Under the pieces are notes generated by a model. That model was not told the origin of the DNA, did no database searches, and saw only the letters and a list, made by a program, of their open reading frames with translations. Positions 16,654 through 25,547 of a DNA stretch of 64,000 nt are shown piece after piece. How positions within the stretch are numbered: position 1 is the stretch's first letter; each line of letters starts with the position of its first letter. This DNA is from Anaerolineaceae bacterium. Its GTDB lineage: Bacteria; Chloroflexota; Anaerolineae; Aggregatilineales; Phototrophicaceae. Location of the stretch: positions 310,001-374,000 of the forward strand of contig JACKCH010000010.1 of assembly GCA_020634115.1 (NCBI GenBank), read 5' to 3'. A program made the position numbers and the translations under genes.

Positions 16654-17067
16654 CTATTCCAGGCTGGATGGGCCGAAACCGTGCGGCAGTAACTCGTTCA
16701 GGGGAGCGTCAATCGTTACCTGTAAATCCTGGTCGGCTGTGATCACCTGCAAGCCTGGGGCGAACTCAAACAGCATCTGGCGGCATAGACCACAGGGCGA
16801 CCCGCCATTCTGAGTAACCACCGCAATTGCTATGAACTCCTTCTGACCCTCGCTTACGGCCTTCACCAGAGCGGTGCGTTCAGCACAGATCGTCGCTGGG
16901 TACGCCGCGTTTTCCACGTTACACCCGGTATAGATGATGCCGTTCGTACCGAGTAGTGCCGCGCCCACCCGGTAATCGGAATATGGCACATAAGCATTCT
17001 GCGCGACGGCCTGTGCTGCTTCCAGGAGTTTGTGGCGAGTATCCTCGGAGAGGGGGTGCGTGGTCAT
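16654..17067 (-). CDS. cdd: Cytidine deaminase
   Basis: A 137-residue zinc-dependent cytidine deaminase that converts cytidine and deoxycytidine to the uridine forms in pyrimidine salvage. The active-site motifs are intact: TGCNVENAAYPATICAERTA, where the Cys and Glu are the zinc ligand and proton shuttle, and SPCGLCRQMLFEF with the other two zinc Cys. The ATG at 17067 gives the normal length and begins just after the stop of the CorC-like gene; a longer form from 17112 would overlap it. It is placed in an operon CorC-like, cdd, recO. Confidence 0.93.
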   Translation of the reverse strand: MTTHPLSEDTRHKLLEAAQAVAQNAYVPYSDYRVGAALLGTNGIIYTGCNVENAAYPATICAERTALVKAVSEGQKEFIAIAVVTQNGGSPCGLCRQMLFEFAPGLQVITADQDLQVTIDAPLNELLPHGFGPSSLE

Positions 17068-17068
17068 G

Positions 17069-18382
17069 TCAGTTGGTTCCCGTTGCGGTTTGTGGTTGTG
17101 TTGAGGGTTCATCCCCGGCTGGGGCAGGTTTCTCCTCAGTGGGGGGCTGTTTGCGTATCACGTACACCTTGCGAATGCGCCGACCTTCCAGGGCATCTAC
17201 TCGCATCATGAGATCATCGTTCTCAATCGTTTCACCCACGCTCGGTACACGGCCAAGCTGCGAGAAAATGTAACCGCCCAACGTATCGCTGTCCTCGGTG
17301 GGTAGTTCGATGTCGAGCAGGTCGTTAAAGTCGTCCAGGTCAATGCTGGCGTCCATCATGTACTCGTCCGGCCCCTGCTGAATGTAGTCGGCTTCTTCGT
17401 CCAGGTCGTATTCGTCCTGAATATCTCCGACAATCTCCTCAATCAGGTCTTCAATCGTGACGAGTCCCGCCGTGCCACCGTACTCATCCACCACCACGGC
17501 CAGATGAATTTTCCCGGTTTGGAGTTCTTTGAGCAGTAAATCGGCACGCTTGGTTTCCGGCACGAAAAACGCCTTCCTTAGCATGTCCTTGATGGGCTTA
17601 TCCGCAATGCCCTCACCCCAACAGGCCAGCAAATCTTTGGCGTAGAGCAGGCCGACGATATTATCAATGCTTTCCTCATAGACCGGCACACGGGAATGGC
17701 CGCTTTCCATAAACACTTTGAGCGCCTCGCTCAGGGGTGTGGCGATGTCCAGAGAGGCAATATCAATACGTGGGATCATGACCTCGCGGGCGATGGTTTC
17801 GTCCAGTTGCAGCACGGAGTAAATCATCTCTTTTTCTTCGTTTTCGATGGTGCCTTCTTTTTCCCCCGCATCCAGCAAGGTCATGATTTCTTCTTCCGTA
17901 AACACGTTCACCATCGTACCACTGCCGAAGGAAAACCATTTACTCAGGACAATCATCAGGGTGGTGATCGGCTGCAAGATGAAAACCAGGAAGCGCATGA
18001 GAACCATGCTCCACGTCGCCAGGCTGGCCGTTCGGGATGCGCCGATGGCATCCGGCACGAAATACCCCAGAATCAATGTGAACAATGCGGTAGGGAACAA
18101 CACCAGAATATGAATCACCAGCGGGGACAGGGTGGATGGCTGCGCGGCCAACGTCTGCCCGATACCGATCACGCTCACCCCTGCAATCGCAAACTGGATA
18201 AACACCAGACTTAATTGGTAGGTGATGTGCAGCCGGGGAACGGTTCCCGCGCCTCCCTCAACCTGGCTGCGGAGTTGGCTGTCGCGGCTGTTGGTCAAGG
18301 CGGCATACGCCATAGCGATCAGTCCGTGCAGGCCGATGAGCAGTACAATCAGTCCCAAGCTCGATAAACTACCTTCGTCCAA
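17069..18382 (-). CDS. CNNM/CorC-family transporter (hemolysin-like) with CBS pair
   Basis: A 437-residue membrane protein. A DUF21/CNNM domain with four hydrophobic segments (about 5-150) is followed by a hinge (FTEEEIMTLLDAGEKEGTIE), two CBS domains (REVMIPRIDIASLDIATPL; then VVVDEYGGTAGLVTIEDLIE) and a CorC_HlyC domain ending in a Pro/Glu-rich tail. Relatives export Mg2+ or other divalent metals or control CorA, with CBS domains sensing nucleotides. The TTG at 18382 is proposed because AAGG lies five bases upstream; the open frame extends to 18439 without a ribosome site. It is the first gene of the CorC-cdd-recO group. Confidence 0.88.
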   Translation of the reverse strand: MDEGSLSSLGLIVLLIGLHGLIAMAYAALTNSRDSQLRSQVEGGAGTVPRLHITYQLSLVFIQFAIAGVSVIGIGQTLAAQPSTLSPLVIHILVLFPTALFTLILGYFVPDAIGASRTASLATWSMVLMRFLVFILQPITTLMIVLSKWFSFGSGTMVNVFTEEEIMTLLDAGEKEGTIENEEKEMIYSVLQLDETIAREVMIPRIDIASLDIATPLSEALKVFMESGHSRVPVYEESIDNIVGLLYAKDLLACWGEGIADKPIKDMLRKAFFVPETKRADLLLKELQTGKIHLAVVVDEYGGTAGLVTIEDLIEEIVGDIQDEYDLDEEADYIQQGPDEYMMDASIDLDDFNDLLDIELPTEDSDTLGGYIFSQLGRVPSVGETIENDDLMMRVDALEGRRIRKVYVIRKQPPTEEKPAPAGDEPSTQPQTATGTN

Positions 18383-18693
18383 GTTTTCCTTTCCTTCGCT
18401 AATCCGTGACCCTGCTAAATGCAAAATACCGGGTGGCAAGACAACCTAAAGCAGCCTTACCCCCGGTATATCATGGGCGGTTTTATACCTATGACGCACT
18501 TGGGCGTGGTCGGGAATATCCTCTGACACGATATTGTTAAACAGCGAAAATCCGTTTAAATGATGTGCTAGTCTACCATAATTCTTCAGCACTCTGCAAG
18601 GCGATTCGGGTAGTCTGGACAATAAGAAGCGTTTATTGTCCGGTTCAATGCCGGTTGGTTGCTGATACGGCTTAACGAGAGAGGTTATTCACT
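18383..18693. other. Divergent intergenic region, no gene seen
   Basis: About 310 bases separate the CorC-like gene from the divergent glycosyltransferase gene. I see A/T-rich tracts and a possible weak -10 (CATAAT, 18577-18582), but no RNA gene, clear operator or repeat. Confidence 0.5.
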
Positions 18694-19908
18694 GTGCGTG
18701 TTCTATGGCTTTCCCACTGGTTTCCGTTCCCGCCGGATAACGGCGCGAAGCTGCGCATTTACCACCTCATGCAAGGGCTGGCGCGGCGGCATGAGATCGG
18801 CATCATCGGTTTTGCCGACCCACTGCCCGCCGAAGCGCATATCCAGACTCTTGAATCGGTTTGCAAGGTTATCAGCGTCCACCCCGGCCCGTTTTTTCAT
18901 AAACAGGGGATAGCCGAACTGCCGGGTTACTTCGCACCAATGCCGCGTCACCTGTTCAACAGCTATACCCCGGCAGTCGCCCAGGCCATTCAGGAGTGTG
19001 TTGACAGCGGTTGGCCGGAACTCATCATTGCACATGAGGCCGGGCCGGTAGGCGGGATGAGTCACTACGCGCTGCCCTATCCGCAGCTCTCCCGTGTGAT
19101 GGAAGACCTGGAATTGGCGGCCTATCAGGAAGCGCGGAACAGCGCCCAGGGCATGAAAAGCCGCCTGGGGTGGGGGCTGCGTTGGTGGAAAACTGCACAG
19201 TACGTCCGGCGGCTGCTGGCCGAGTTCGATGCCTGTGTCGTCCCTTCGCAGGAGGAACAGGCCTGCATCACCGGGGTAGCGCCGGGACATAAGGCGGCGT
19301 TGCCGATTATCCCCAATGGCGCGGACTTAGCCGGATTAGAGGGGGATTATGGCGAACCGGAGGCAGACACACTGATTTTCTCCGGCGCGTTGAGTTTCAA
19401 CTTCAATTTTGAGGCGATGGTCTATTTCCTGGGGGAAGTCTGGCCGCTGATCCGCCAGCAGCGCCCGAATGTGATGTTGCGCATCACCGGCAAAACGGAC
19501 GCCGAAACACAGGGGCGACTCCCAGCGCATCCAGGCGTGATTTTTACCGGCTATGTGGACGACATCCGTCCGGTGATCGCCCGCAGTATGGTGAGTGTTG
19601 CGCCGCTGTTGCAGGGTGGCGGCACCCGCCTGAAAATTCTGGAAGCGATGGCGTTGGGTGTGCCGGTGGTGGCGACCAGCAAAGGCGCAGAAGGGCTGGC
19701 AGCGCAGTCCGGGCGAGACATCCTGATCGCGGATACACCCCAGGCCTATGCGGATACCGTACTGAGGCTGCTCCAGGATACCACGCTGCGGGAAACACTC
19801 CGCCAGAACGCGCTGGAATTGGTACGCACACAATATGATTGGCGGGCGATCAGCGAACGGTTTGCCGACGCCCTGGAAGCCGCCCACGCCGATCATGCAC
19901 GACGATAA
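18694..19908 (+). CDS. Glycosyltransferase family 4 protein
   Basis: A 404-residue GT-B glycosyltransferase. The N-terminal acceptor domain starts with VLWLSHWFPFPPDNGAKLRI and the C-terminal donor domain holds the family signature: GYVDDIRPVIARSMVSVAPL, GGGTRLKILEAMALGVPVVA and TSKGAEGL, where the Glu-containing EAMALG loop contacts the nucleotide sugar. It resembles the exopolysaccharide-type transferases with a C-terminal QYDWRAISERF helix. The GTG start has GAGAGG upstream. It is a single gene; the product is likely cytoplasmic or membrane-associated and acts in polysaccharide or glycolipid assembly. Confidence 0.9.
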   Translation: MRVLWLSHWFPFPPDNGAKLRIYHLMQGLARRHEIGIIGFADPLPAEAHIQTLESVCKVISVHPGPFFHKQGIAELPGYFAPMPRHLFNSYTPAVAQAIQECVDSGWPELIIAHEAGPVGGMSHYALPYPQLSRVMEDLELAAYQEARNSAQGMKSRLGWGLRWWKTAQYVRRLLAEFDACVVPSQEEQACITGVAPGHKAALPIIPNGADLAGLEGDYGEPEADTLIFSGALSFNFNFEAMVYFLGEVWPLIRQQRPNVMLRITGKTDAETQGRLPAHPGVIFTGYVDDIRPVIARSMVSVAPLLQGGGTRLKILEAMALGVPVVATSKGAEGLAAQSGRDILIADTPQAYADTVLRLLQDTTLRETLRQNALELVRTQYDWRAISERFADALEAAHADHARR

Positions 19909-19999
19909 CCGCTCTTTTGCCGCGAAACAAGGCGGGTTTCCTCTTGTAGGGAACCCGTTCCCCCCTGGTTCTGTTCGCCTGCTTTCACCTGTTTGCGGT

Positions 20000-20029
20000 T
20001 TGTTTTTCGCCTGCCATTTGCACTATAAT
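20000..20029 (+). promoter_or_regulatory. Candidate promoter of the kinase-PD40 gene
   Basis: A perfect TATAAT (20024-20029) lies about 130 bases before the kinase gene, with a weak TTGTTT (20000-20005) 18 bases upstream of it. Only the -10 is convincing. Confidence 0.45.
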
Positions 20030-20162
20030 GCTGCTAGTAGTCGGCTAAACATGTTTCTGTAACATGCGGACAGTGCGCTAAGAGCTTATCCATTGAGGAA
20101 CCCGTTAGCCAACCACAAGTGCCACTTCACCCAGAGTTGACCTGTTCTGGAATACGTTGAAT

Positions 20163-22355
20163 ATGACGACATCAGATGACCTGATCGGGAAGCAAATTGG
20201 CGGGTATGAAATTCAGAGCGTGATCGGTCGGGGAGGAATGGCGACCGTCTACCGCGCCCATCAGGTGTCTATGAATCGCGTCGTTGCTGTCAAGGTTTTG
20301 CCTGCCCAGTACGCCCACGATGACACCTACCTGCAACGTTTTAATCAGGAAGTGAAGATTGTCTCCCAGTTAGAACACCGGGCGATTGTACCGGTGCATG
20401 ATTACGGCGAATTTGAGGGGCAGCCCTACATTGTGATGCGTTTCATGGCGGGCGGTTCGGCGGATGACCTGATTAGACGCGGCGCGATGGACATTGAACA
20501 GGTCATCAGCATTATTGAGCAGATTGCCCCGGCGCTGGACTACGCGCACGGCAAAAATGTGCTGCATCGCGATCTCAAGCCCAGCAATGTTTTGCTGGAT
20601 GATGGTGGCGGTGCGTTCCTCACAGACTTTGGCATCGCCCGTATCTTGGGCGAACAAGGGGTGGGCATCACGACGCAGGGAGTGGTTGGCACGCCCAGCT
20701 ACATGAGTCCTGAACAGGCGCAGGGGCATCCCCTGGATAACCGCAGCGATGTGTACGCGATGGGCGTCATGCTGTTTGAGATGCTCACCGGGCGGCGGCC
20801 TTTCGAGAGTGACACGCCCTACAGCATCGCTGTGCTTCAGGTGACAGCCCAGCCACCCGCGCCGCGCTCGTATAACCCGGAAATCTCACTGGCCGTTGAG
20901 AATGTGATTCTGCGGGCGCTGCGCAAAGACCGTGACGAACGCTATCCCCACGCCACCGGCCTGGCAGAAGCCCTCAAACGCGCCACGAATCAGGTTGTCA
21001 CGACGGTTCATGACACCCAACCATCGCTGCCTCGCCCGCAGCCCCGTGTCCAGACTCCCCTGCCACAACCGGCATCGCAACTGGCCCAACCGCAATATAT
21101 CCCGCCCCCGGCCAGCGCCAGCCAACCACGCATGACCACCGGGATGCCAGCCAGTCGTCCGATTCCCAGGCGGCGACGAAAAAACGGGAATGGTGTCTGG
21201 ATGAGCGCCGCTGTGGGTGGGGTAATCGGCTGCGGCCTGCTGACTCTGCTGGTGATTATCGCCGTTCTGGTGATTACCGCCATCAGCAGTAACAACCAAT
21301 CCGCAGGCACGATATCAGAAAGTAACAGTTCAGTCGAGCAAAGCACTTTCACGGGTGAAGGCAGCGCGGTCCCGCCGACGCTTGACCCGACCAGCGCTGC
21401 CGCCCGTAGCGCCTTACTGCCTACACCCAGCGTAGACGACAGCACACCCACGCTTATTCCGGTTGGGGTGCGCCCATCCGCTACACCGAACCCGGTGACG
21501 AATGGCGCGTCCGGCACGCTGATTTACTTTGCGGAACGAGACAGTAATTTTGACCTCTATAAACTTGATCTGGGTGATAGCGTGGAAACCCGTCTGACAA
21601 CCAATTCGGCAGCGGATTCATACATGGCAGTTTCGCCGGACGGCAACTGGATCGCTTTTCAGTCCCTGCGTGACGGCGATTGGGAAATATACGTAATGCC
21701 CACCAACTGCGATACGCTGTCCGGCGGGTGCGAAAGCCACGTCTCACAGGTGACGCGAAATGGTTATTATGACCGTATTCCTGCCTGGTCACCGGATAGT
21801 GAATGGATCATCTTTTCATCTGATACGCGCAATGATGGCACGTTCGATCTTTACCGTACTCATCCTGACGGAAGTGATTTACAGTTGGTTTTCGAGAATG
21901 GGGAACGCAACAGTCATGCTCGTTATGCGCCCAGCGGGGCGTATATCATTTTTACCACCGGGGACGCGAAGGACGGCACCACCTGGAATATTGGCCGCTT
22001 CAACCCGCAAACGCAGGATTTTACGACTCTGACCGGCGCGGGCAGCAAAGACTGGTCGCCCAACTTCAGCCCGGACGGTGCGTCGATTATCTATTTGGTG
22101 GACAAAGACGGTGTTCAGGGACATGCGGCGATTGGCGTGATGGACGCGAACGGGGAAAACCCGGCGATCCTTTACGATGGCTCTGGTTTCGAGTGGGGCG
22201 CGTCTTATAGCCCGGATGGGGGCTATGTGACCTTTACGGTGTATTCCCAGGTCACTGCACAGGAGGAGATTTTTCTGATGCGGGCAGACGGTAGCGACGT
22301 GCAGCAGGTCACTAACCAGGGCGGGCAGTATGCCGTTTGGGTACCAGGGAGCTAG
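20163..22355 (+). CDS. Membrane Ser/Thr protein kinase with PD40/TolB-like propeller
   Basis: A 730-residue Hanks-type kinase receptor. The kinase domain has the Gly loop GRGGMATVY (22-30), catalytic Lys in VAVK (41-44), HRDLKPSN (135-142), DFG (155-157) and SPE (182-184). A Pro/Gln-rich linker leads to one membrane helix (about 345-375), then a Ser/Thr-rich stalk and six or so PD40 blades (AVSPDGNWIAFQSLRDGDWE; PAWSPDSEWIIFSSD; SYSPDGGYVTFTV), as in TolB propellers, facing outside. It should sense an external ligand and signal by phosphorylation. A TTG six bases upstream is an alternative start. Architecture is directly visible; the ligand is unknown. Confidence 0.93.
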   Translation: MTTSDDLIGKQIGGYEIQSVIGRGGMATVYRAHQVSMNRVVAVKVLPAQYAHDDTYLQRFNQEVKIVSQLEHRAIVPVHDYGEFEGQPYIVMRFMAGGSADDLIRRGAMDIEQVISIIEQIAPALDYAHGKNVLHRDLKPSNVLLDDGGGAFLTDFGIARILGEQGVGITTQGVVGTPSYMSPEQAQGHPLDNRSDVYAMGVMLFEMLTGRRPFESDTPYSIAVLQVTAQPPAPRSYNPEISLAVENVILRALRKDRDERYPHATGLAEALKRATNQVVTTVHDTQPSLPRPQPRVQTPLPQPASQLAQPQYIPPPASASQPRMTTGMPASRPIPRRRRKNGNGVWMSAAVGGVIGCGLLTLLVIIAVLVITAISSNNQSAGTISESNSSVEQSTFTGEGSAVPPTLDPTSAAARSALLPTPSVDDSTPTLIPVGVRPSATPNPVTNGASGTLIYFAERDSNFDLYKLDLGDSVETRLTTNSAADSYMAVSPDGNWIAFQSLRDGDWEIYVMPTNCDTLSGGCESHVSQVTRNGYYDRIPAWSPDSEWIIFSSDTRNDGTFDLYRTHPDGSDLQLVFENGERNSHARYAPSGAYIIFTTGDAKDGTTWNIGRFNPQTQDFTTLTGAGSKDWSPNFSPDGASIIYLVDKDGVQGHAAIGVMDANGENPAILYDGSGFEWGASYSPDGGYVTFTVYSQVTAQEEIFLMRADGSDVQQVTNQGGQYAVWVPGS

Positions 22356-22414
22356 TTTACCTTCTATACCCGCCCCGCAGTACAGTCCCATCAATGATAT
22401 ACAAGGACAATCTC

Positions 22415-22735
22415 ATGACTTTACCCTACAAATTACTGGAAAATATTGCTGACCCGGTAGCTATCCCGGGGGAAGGTATCCTGAGTCGCACGGTTTACGA
22501 TGATGACCAGGTGCGGGCGGTGCTGTTCGGTTTCGCCCCCGGCGAGGAACTTTCCGAACACACGGCCTCTATGCCCGCCATCATCCACATCCTGCATGGC
22601 GAGGCGAAATTGACTCTGGATGGTGAGGCGCATGAGGCCGGTGCGGGTGCATGGGTTCACATGGCCGCCAATCTGCCGCACAGCGTCCACGCCAAAACAC
22701 CGGTTGCGCTGCTTCTGTACCTGTTGAAATCCTGA
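22415..22735 (+). CDS. Small cupin-domain protein
   Basis: A 106-residue single-domain cupin. The first cupin motif is AVLFGFAPGEELSEHTASMP, with Glu and His in metal-binding positions, and the second is GAWVHMAANLPHSVHAKTPV. Small cupins of this type sense or bind small ligands or metals rather than showing a single enzyme activity, so no substrate is assigned. ATG at 22415 follows AAGGA; an in-frame ATG at 22394 is less likely. Its stop TGA shares a base with the start of the YwiC-like gene (TGATG), so the two are co-translated. Confidence 0.85.
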   Translation: MTLPYKLLENIADPVAIPGEGILSRTVYDDDQVRAVLFGFAPGEELSEHTASMPAIIHILHGEAKLTLDGEAHEAGAGAWVHMAANLPHSVHAKTPVALLLYLLKS

Positions 22736-23541
22736 TGACTGCGACTACGACGACTCCCCAGATTAAACTCAAGACGGTTGCCCTGCCCGCTGAACACGGC
22801 GGCTGGGGCTTTTTGTTCGAGCCAATCTTGCTCGGCCTGCTGGTCGCGCCTTCTTGGGCGGGGCTGCTGATCGGGCTGGGCATGTTCGCTATGTTCCTCA
22901 CCCGCCACCCCCTAAAAATGACGGTGAATGACCGCAAACGCGGGAAACGATATGCCCGCACCGCCCTGGCTGAGCGTTTCGTGCTGGTCTATGGCGTGGC
23001 GATTGTGTTTTTCCTGGCGCTGGCACTGGCGCTTTCCCGTATCGAGGTGTTTACCCCGCTGGCGTTGGCCTTCCCGTTGATGCTCATCCAGCTTTTTTAC
23101 GACCTGACGAATCGCAGTCGTTCGGTGCTGCCGGAACTGGCCGGGCCGGTGGGTCTGGCGGCGGCCAGCAGCAGTATCGCGCTGGCGGGTGGTTGGTCGT
23201 TGGCGGCGGCGCTGCCGTTATGGGTGATTATCGCGGCACGGGCTGTGCCGTCGGTGCTGTATGTCCGCGCCCGGCTGCGGCTGGAACACGGTAAGCCGAC
23301 CTCATCATGGCCGTCGCTGCTGGCTCATCTGTTGGGGCTGCTTATTGTTGTTGGGTTGGCGGGGTTAAGAATTGCGCCCTGGCTGCCCGTGCCGGTGTTT
23401 GTCTGGCTGCTGGGGCGGGCGGTATGGGGACTTTCATCCTGGCGTAAATCCGTTCCTCCCAAAATCATCGGCTTCCGCGAATTGGCTTATGGTCTATTGG
23501 TAGTTGTCACCACCGCCTTGGGATATGCGTTTGGGATATAA
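22735..23541 (+). CDS. YwiC-like integral membrane protein
   Basis: A 268-residue membrane protein with eight or so hydrophobic segments. The N-terminal motif LPAEHGGWGFLFEPILLGLL, with conserved Glu-His, and the later FYDLTNRSRSVLPELAGPVG are typical of the YwiC-like family (unknown function; the conserved EHGGW and D-x-x-R motifs recall prenyltransferase-like membrane proteins). It overlaps the cupin stop by one base, so the two proteins probably work together. It is followed by a repeat-bearing gap and the convergent secreted SH3 gene. Confidence 0.85.
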   Translation: MTATTTTPQIKLKTVALPAEHGGWGFLFEPILLGLLVAPSWAGLLIGLGMFAMFLTRHPLKMTVNDRKRGKRYARTALAERFVLVYGVAIVFFLALALALSRIEVFTPLALAFPLMLIQLFYDLTNRSRSVLPELAGPVGLAAASSSIALAGGWSLAAALPLWVIIAARAVPSVLYVRARLRLEHGKPTSSWPSLLAHLLGLLIVVGLAGLRIAPWLPVPVFVWLLGRAVWGLSSWRKSVPPKIIGFRELAYGLLVVVTTALGYAFGI

Positions 23542-23637
23542 CAAATACAACCCGATTTAGGGGATGACCAGCGGTGTATAGTCATTATTTAGCCTTCATT
23601 TTGGTCGGGCTGACATGATCCTTGTTTCGTTTGTTGT

Positions 23638-23715
23638 GTAGGGGCGCAATAATACAATTTCACAATTAAATACGGAGTTCCTGTAGTCCGGCGGACGCCC
23701 AGAAGGGCGTCCCTA
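23638..23715. repeat. Dispersed palindromic repeat (GTAGGG family)
   Basis: The segment opens with GTAGGGGCG and ends with GCGTCCCTAC, and inside its right end is the perfect 8-base-stem palindrome GGACGCCCAGAAGGGCGTCC (23693-23712). The same 20-mer recurs at 54224-54243 and inverted at 51518-51537. The rest of the 250-base gap between the two convergent genes holds nothing else that I can name. Confidence 0.75.
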
Positions 23716-23791
23716 CGAATGGCAATCACCGTACTAATTTATTAAAACGCATCTTTGTGCCCCTAGATAACGTCACGAGGGTAAACCCGCT

Positions 23792-25339
23792 TTAATAGCC
23801 GCCGCAGTAGCATGCACCATCCCACGAACAACCGGGCGTCGCATTACAAATCTGTGCAGGCGTCAGGGTGGGTGCAGCCGTTGGTGGCGGCACAAATTCG
23901 CGGAACATCACGCCAGTGTTGGCGCTGCACGCGACCTGTCCATTCACCAGCGCGACCACTTCCCACGAGAACGAGAAGCCATTCCCTGCCTGTGACATAT
24001 CCGCCATCAGGCTGGTATTGGGGGCGGAGGTTCTCGCAGTCAGAACATTCGCGCCATTTTCGTTATACACATTGACCTGATAATGAGTCGCGCCGGGGGC
24101 GGGGTCCCAGTAGAAGGCCGTCATGCCGCCGCCCAAACCACCTAACGGGGAAGTCGGCTTGAAGTTCGTGCAGTTCGCCTGACCTGCCGCTGGGCCAGCA
24201 TTCACCGAGCCACCCGACTGGTTGACCTGTGCGAATGTTGCCAGTGCCGCCTGAATATCCTCCGCTGTGGGCAAGACGATAGCATAATGTAGCAGATTGC
24301 CAGGAATCCCTTCCAGCGGTTGCAGTTCAGCCAGTTCTTCATCAGTTAGAGGCCGGAAGTCCGACCAACCGCCGACGATACTCTTGCCGTCGGGGGATAA
24401 CTGCGCGGTCATGGTGAAGCCTGCTGGAATATTGATGCCACCGATTTCTGCATTGCCGGAAATTGTAATCAACTGAATGATGTTGCCGGGCAGCAACCGC
24501 AGCACAATTGTGGAACCAATGGTGATGTCTGCGCCGTTGGCGGTGATATCCACCTTGACATCATTCGGCCCCTGCACGACCAACAGTGACGGCGGCGATT
24601 CTTCACAAACCGGGTCACCAACCCCAGTGCGGAAATAGAAGGACTGCATCGGCGTGCGGCTCTCCGCTGTAAACACAGGCAAGGACGTAATATCTGCGTC
24701 AGTGGTGATAATCTGACGGCTAATCCAACCGGGCCCGCTGGCGTACATTACCCGCAGCCAGTCCTGGTCGGCGCTCAGGCCATCCGCCGCAAGTTCCGTG
24801 TTCTCCGGTACGCTGCCGATCACGTTTGCGCGAGTTGTTGGACCGCTGCGGATGTTCGCGCCAGTCGTCGTCGTCACGTTAATCGGTTCGGCCAGTTGCA
24901 GTGCGTCTTCTGGCGCGACGGCGTTTTCCACTTCGACATCGCCCAGCAGAATGAAAGTGACCGCTTGCCCTGGTAGGGTATTGGGGACATTTGCCTGCAC
25001 GTTCAGCACGGCGATGCCCCAGGCTTGCAGAGATTCATCCAAAGGTGCGGTCTGAATCGTGTCCAACTGCGTGAGTGTCGAACGATCTGCCGGTGTACTG
25101 AAGAAATTATCAGGTACAGACTCACTAAAGGTAGCATCTACCCGGTTGTAGCCATAGCAGGCGCTGTTGCGTGCCAGTGAATCGCAGTTGGCCCCTAATT
25201 CGGTTAGGGCTTGCTGTACTAACGCCGGACACATGCCAGCGTCGGATTGTGCCAGCCCGGGGTTCGGTACCGACAGCACCAAAGCACCGACCAGCAGGGC
25301 TATCGCGGCAATCCAAATAACGGGTTGGTGTCGCATCAT
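23792..25339 (-). CDS. Secreted protein with bacterial SH3 domain
   Basis: The 515-residue product has a signal peptide (MMRHQPVIWIAAIALLVGAL, cleaved after GLAQ). A Cys-bearing N domain (MCPALVQQALTELGANC, ACYGYNRVDATF) is followed by an SH3_3 domain (about 150-205: NIRSGPTTRANVIGSVPENT, WLRVMYASGPGWISRQI). Next comes a region with TPMQSFYFRTGVGDPVCEE and beta-strands, and a C-terminal fibronectin-like part ending in a Cys-rich tail (ICNATPGCSWDGACYCGGY). Its N domain and the TPMQSFYFR region are clearly homologous to the secreted protein at 38721-39929, which lacks the SH3 and tail. Function is unknown; a surface or wall-binding role is inferred from SH3. ATG 25339 follows GGGAG. Confidence 0.85.
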   Translation of the reverse strand: MMRHQPVIWIAAIALLVGALVLSVPNPGLAQSDAGMCPALVQQALTELGANCDSLARNSACYGYNRVDATFSESVPDNFFSTPADRSTLTQLDTIQTAPLDESLQAWGIAVLNVQANVPNTLPGQAVTFILLGDVEVENAVAPEDALQLAEPINVTTTTGANIRSGPTTRANVIGSVPENTELAADGLSADQDWLRVMYASGPGWISRQIITTDADITSLPVFTAESRTPMQSFYFRTGVGDPVCEESPPSLLVVQGPNDVKVDITANGADITIGSTIVLRLLPGNIIQLITISGNAEIGGINIPAGFTMTAQLSPDGKSIVGGWSDFRPLTDEELAELQPLEGIPGNLLHYAIVLPTAEDIQAALATFAQVNQSGGSVNAGPAAGQANCTNFKPTSPLGGLGGGMTAFYWDPAPGATHYQVNVYNENGANVLTARTSAPNTSLMADMSQAGNGFSFSWEVVALVNGQVACSANTGVMFREFVPPPTAAPTLTPAQICNATPGCSWDGACYCGGY

Positions 25340-25547
25340 CAATTCTCCCAAACTACCTGAAATATCATCGCCCCCAGATCACACCCCCCGTGTGCCTACC
25401 GGTGCGTTATTCATCATATATCAATTTCCTAACACGCGCCTACAAAAATCCTGCAAATGTTTTTGGGTGGGGAAGCCCTTCCACGCCTTGAGACAACCCG
25501 GCGCAGACGGTACACTAGCGACTCATTCATGATTCAGGAGCCACGCT

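Noticed and set aside
23542..23791. CRISPR or tandem array in the palindrome-bearing gap
   Set aside because: Only one palindrome is present there, without spaced direct repeats.
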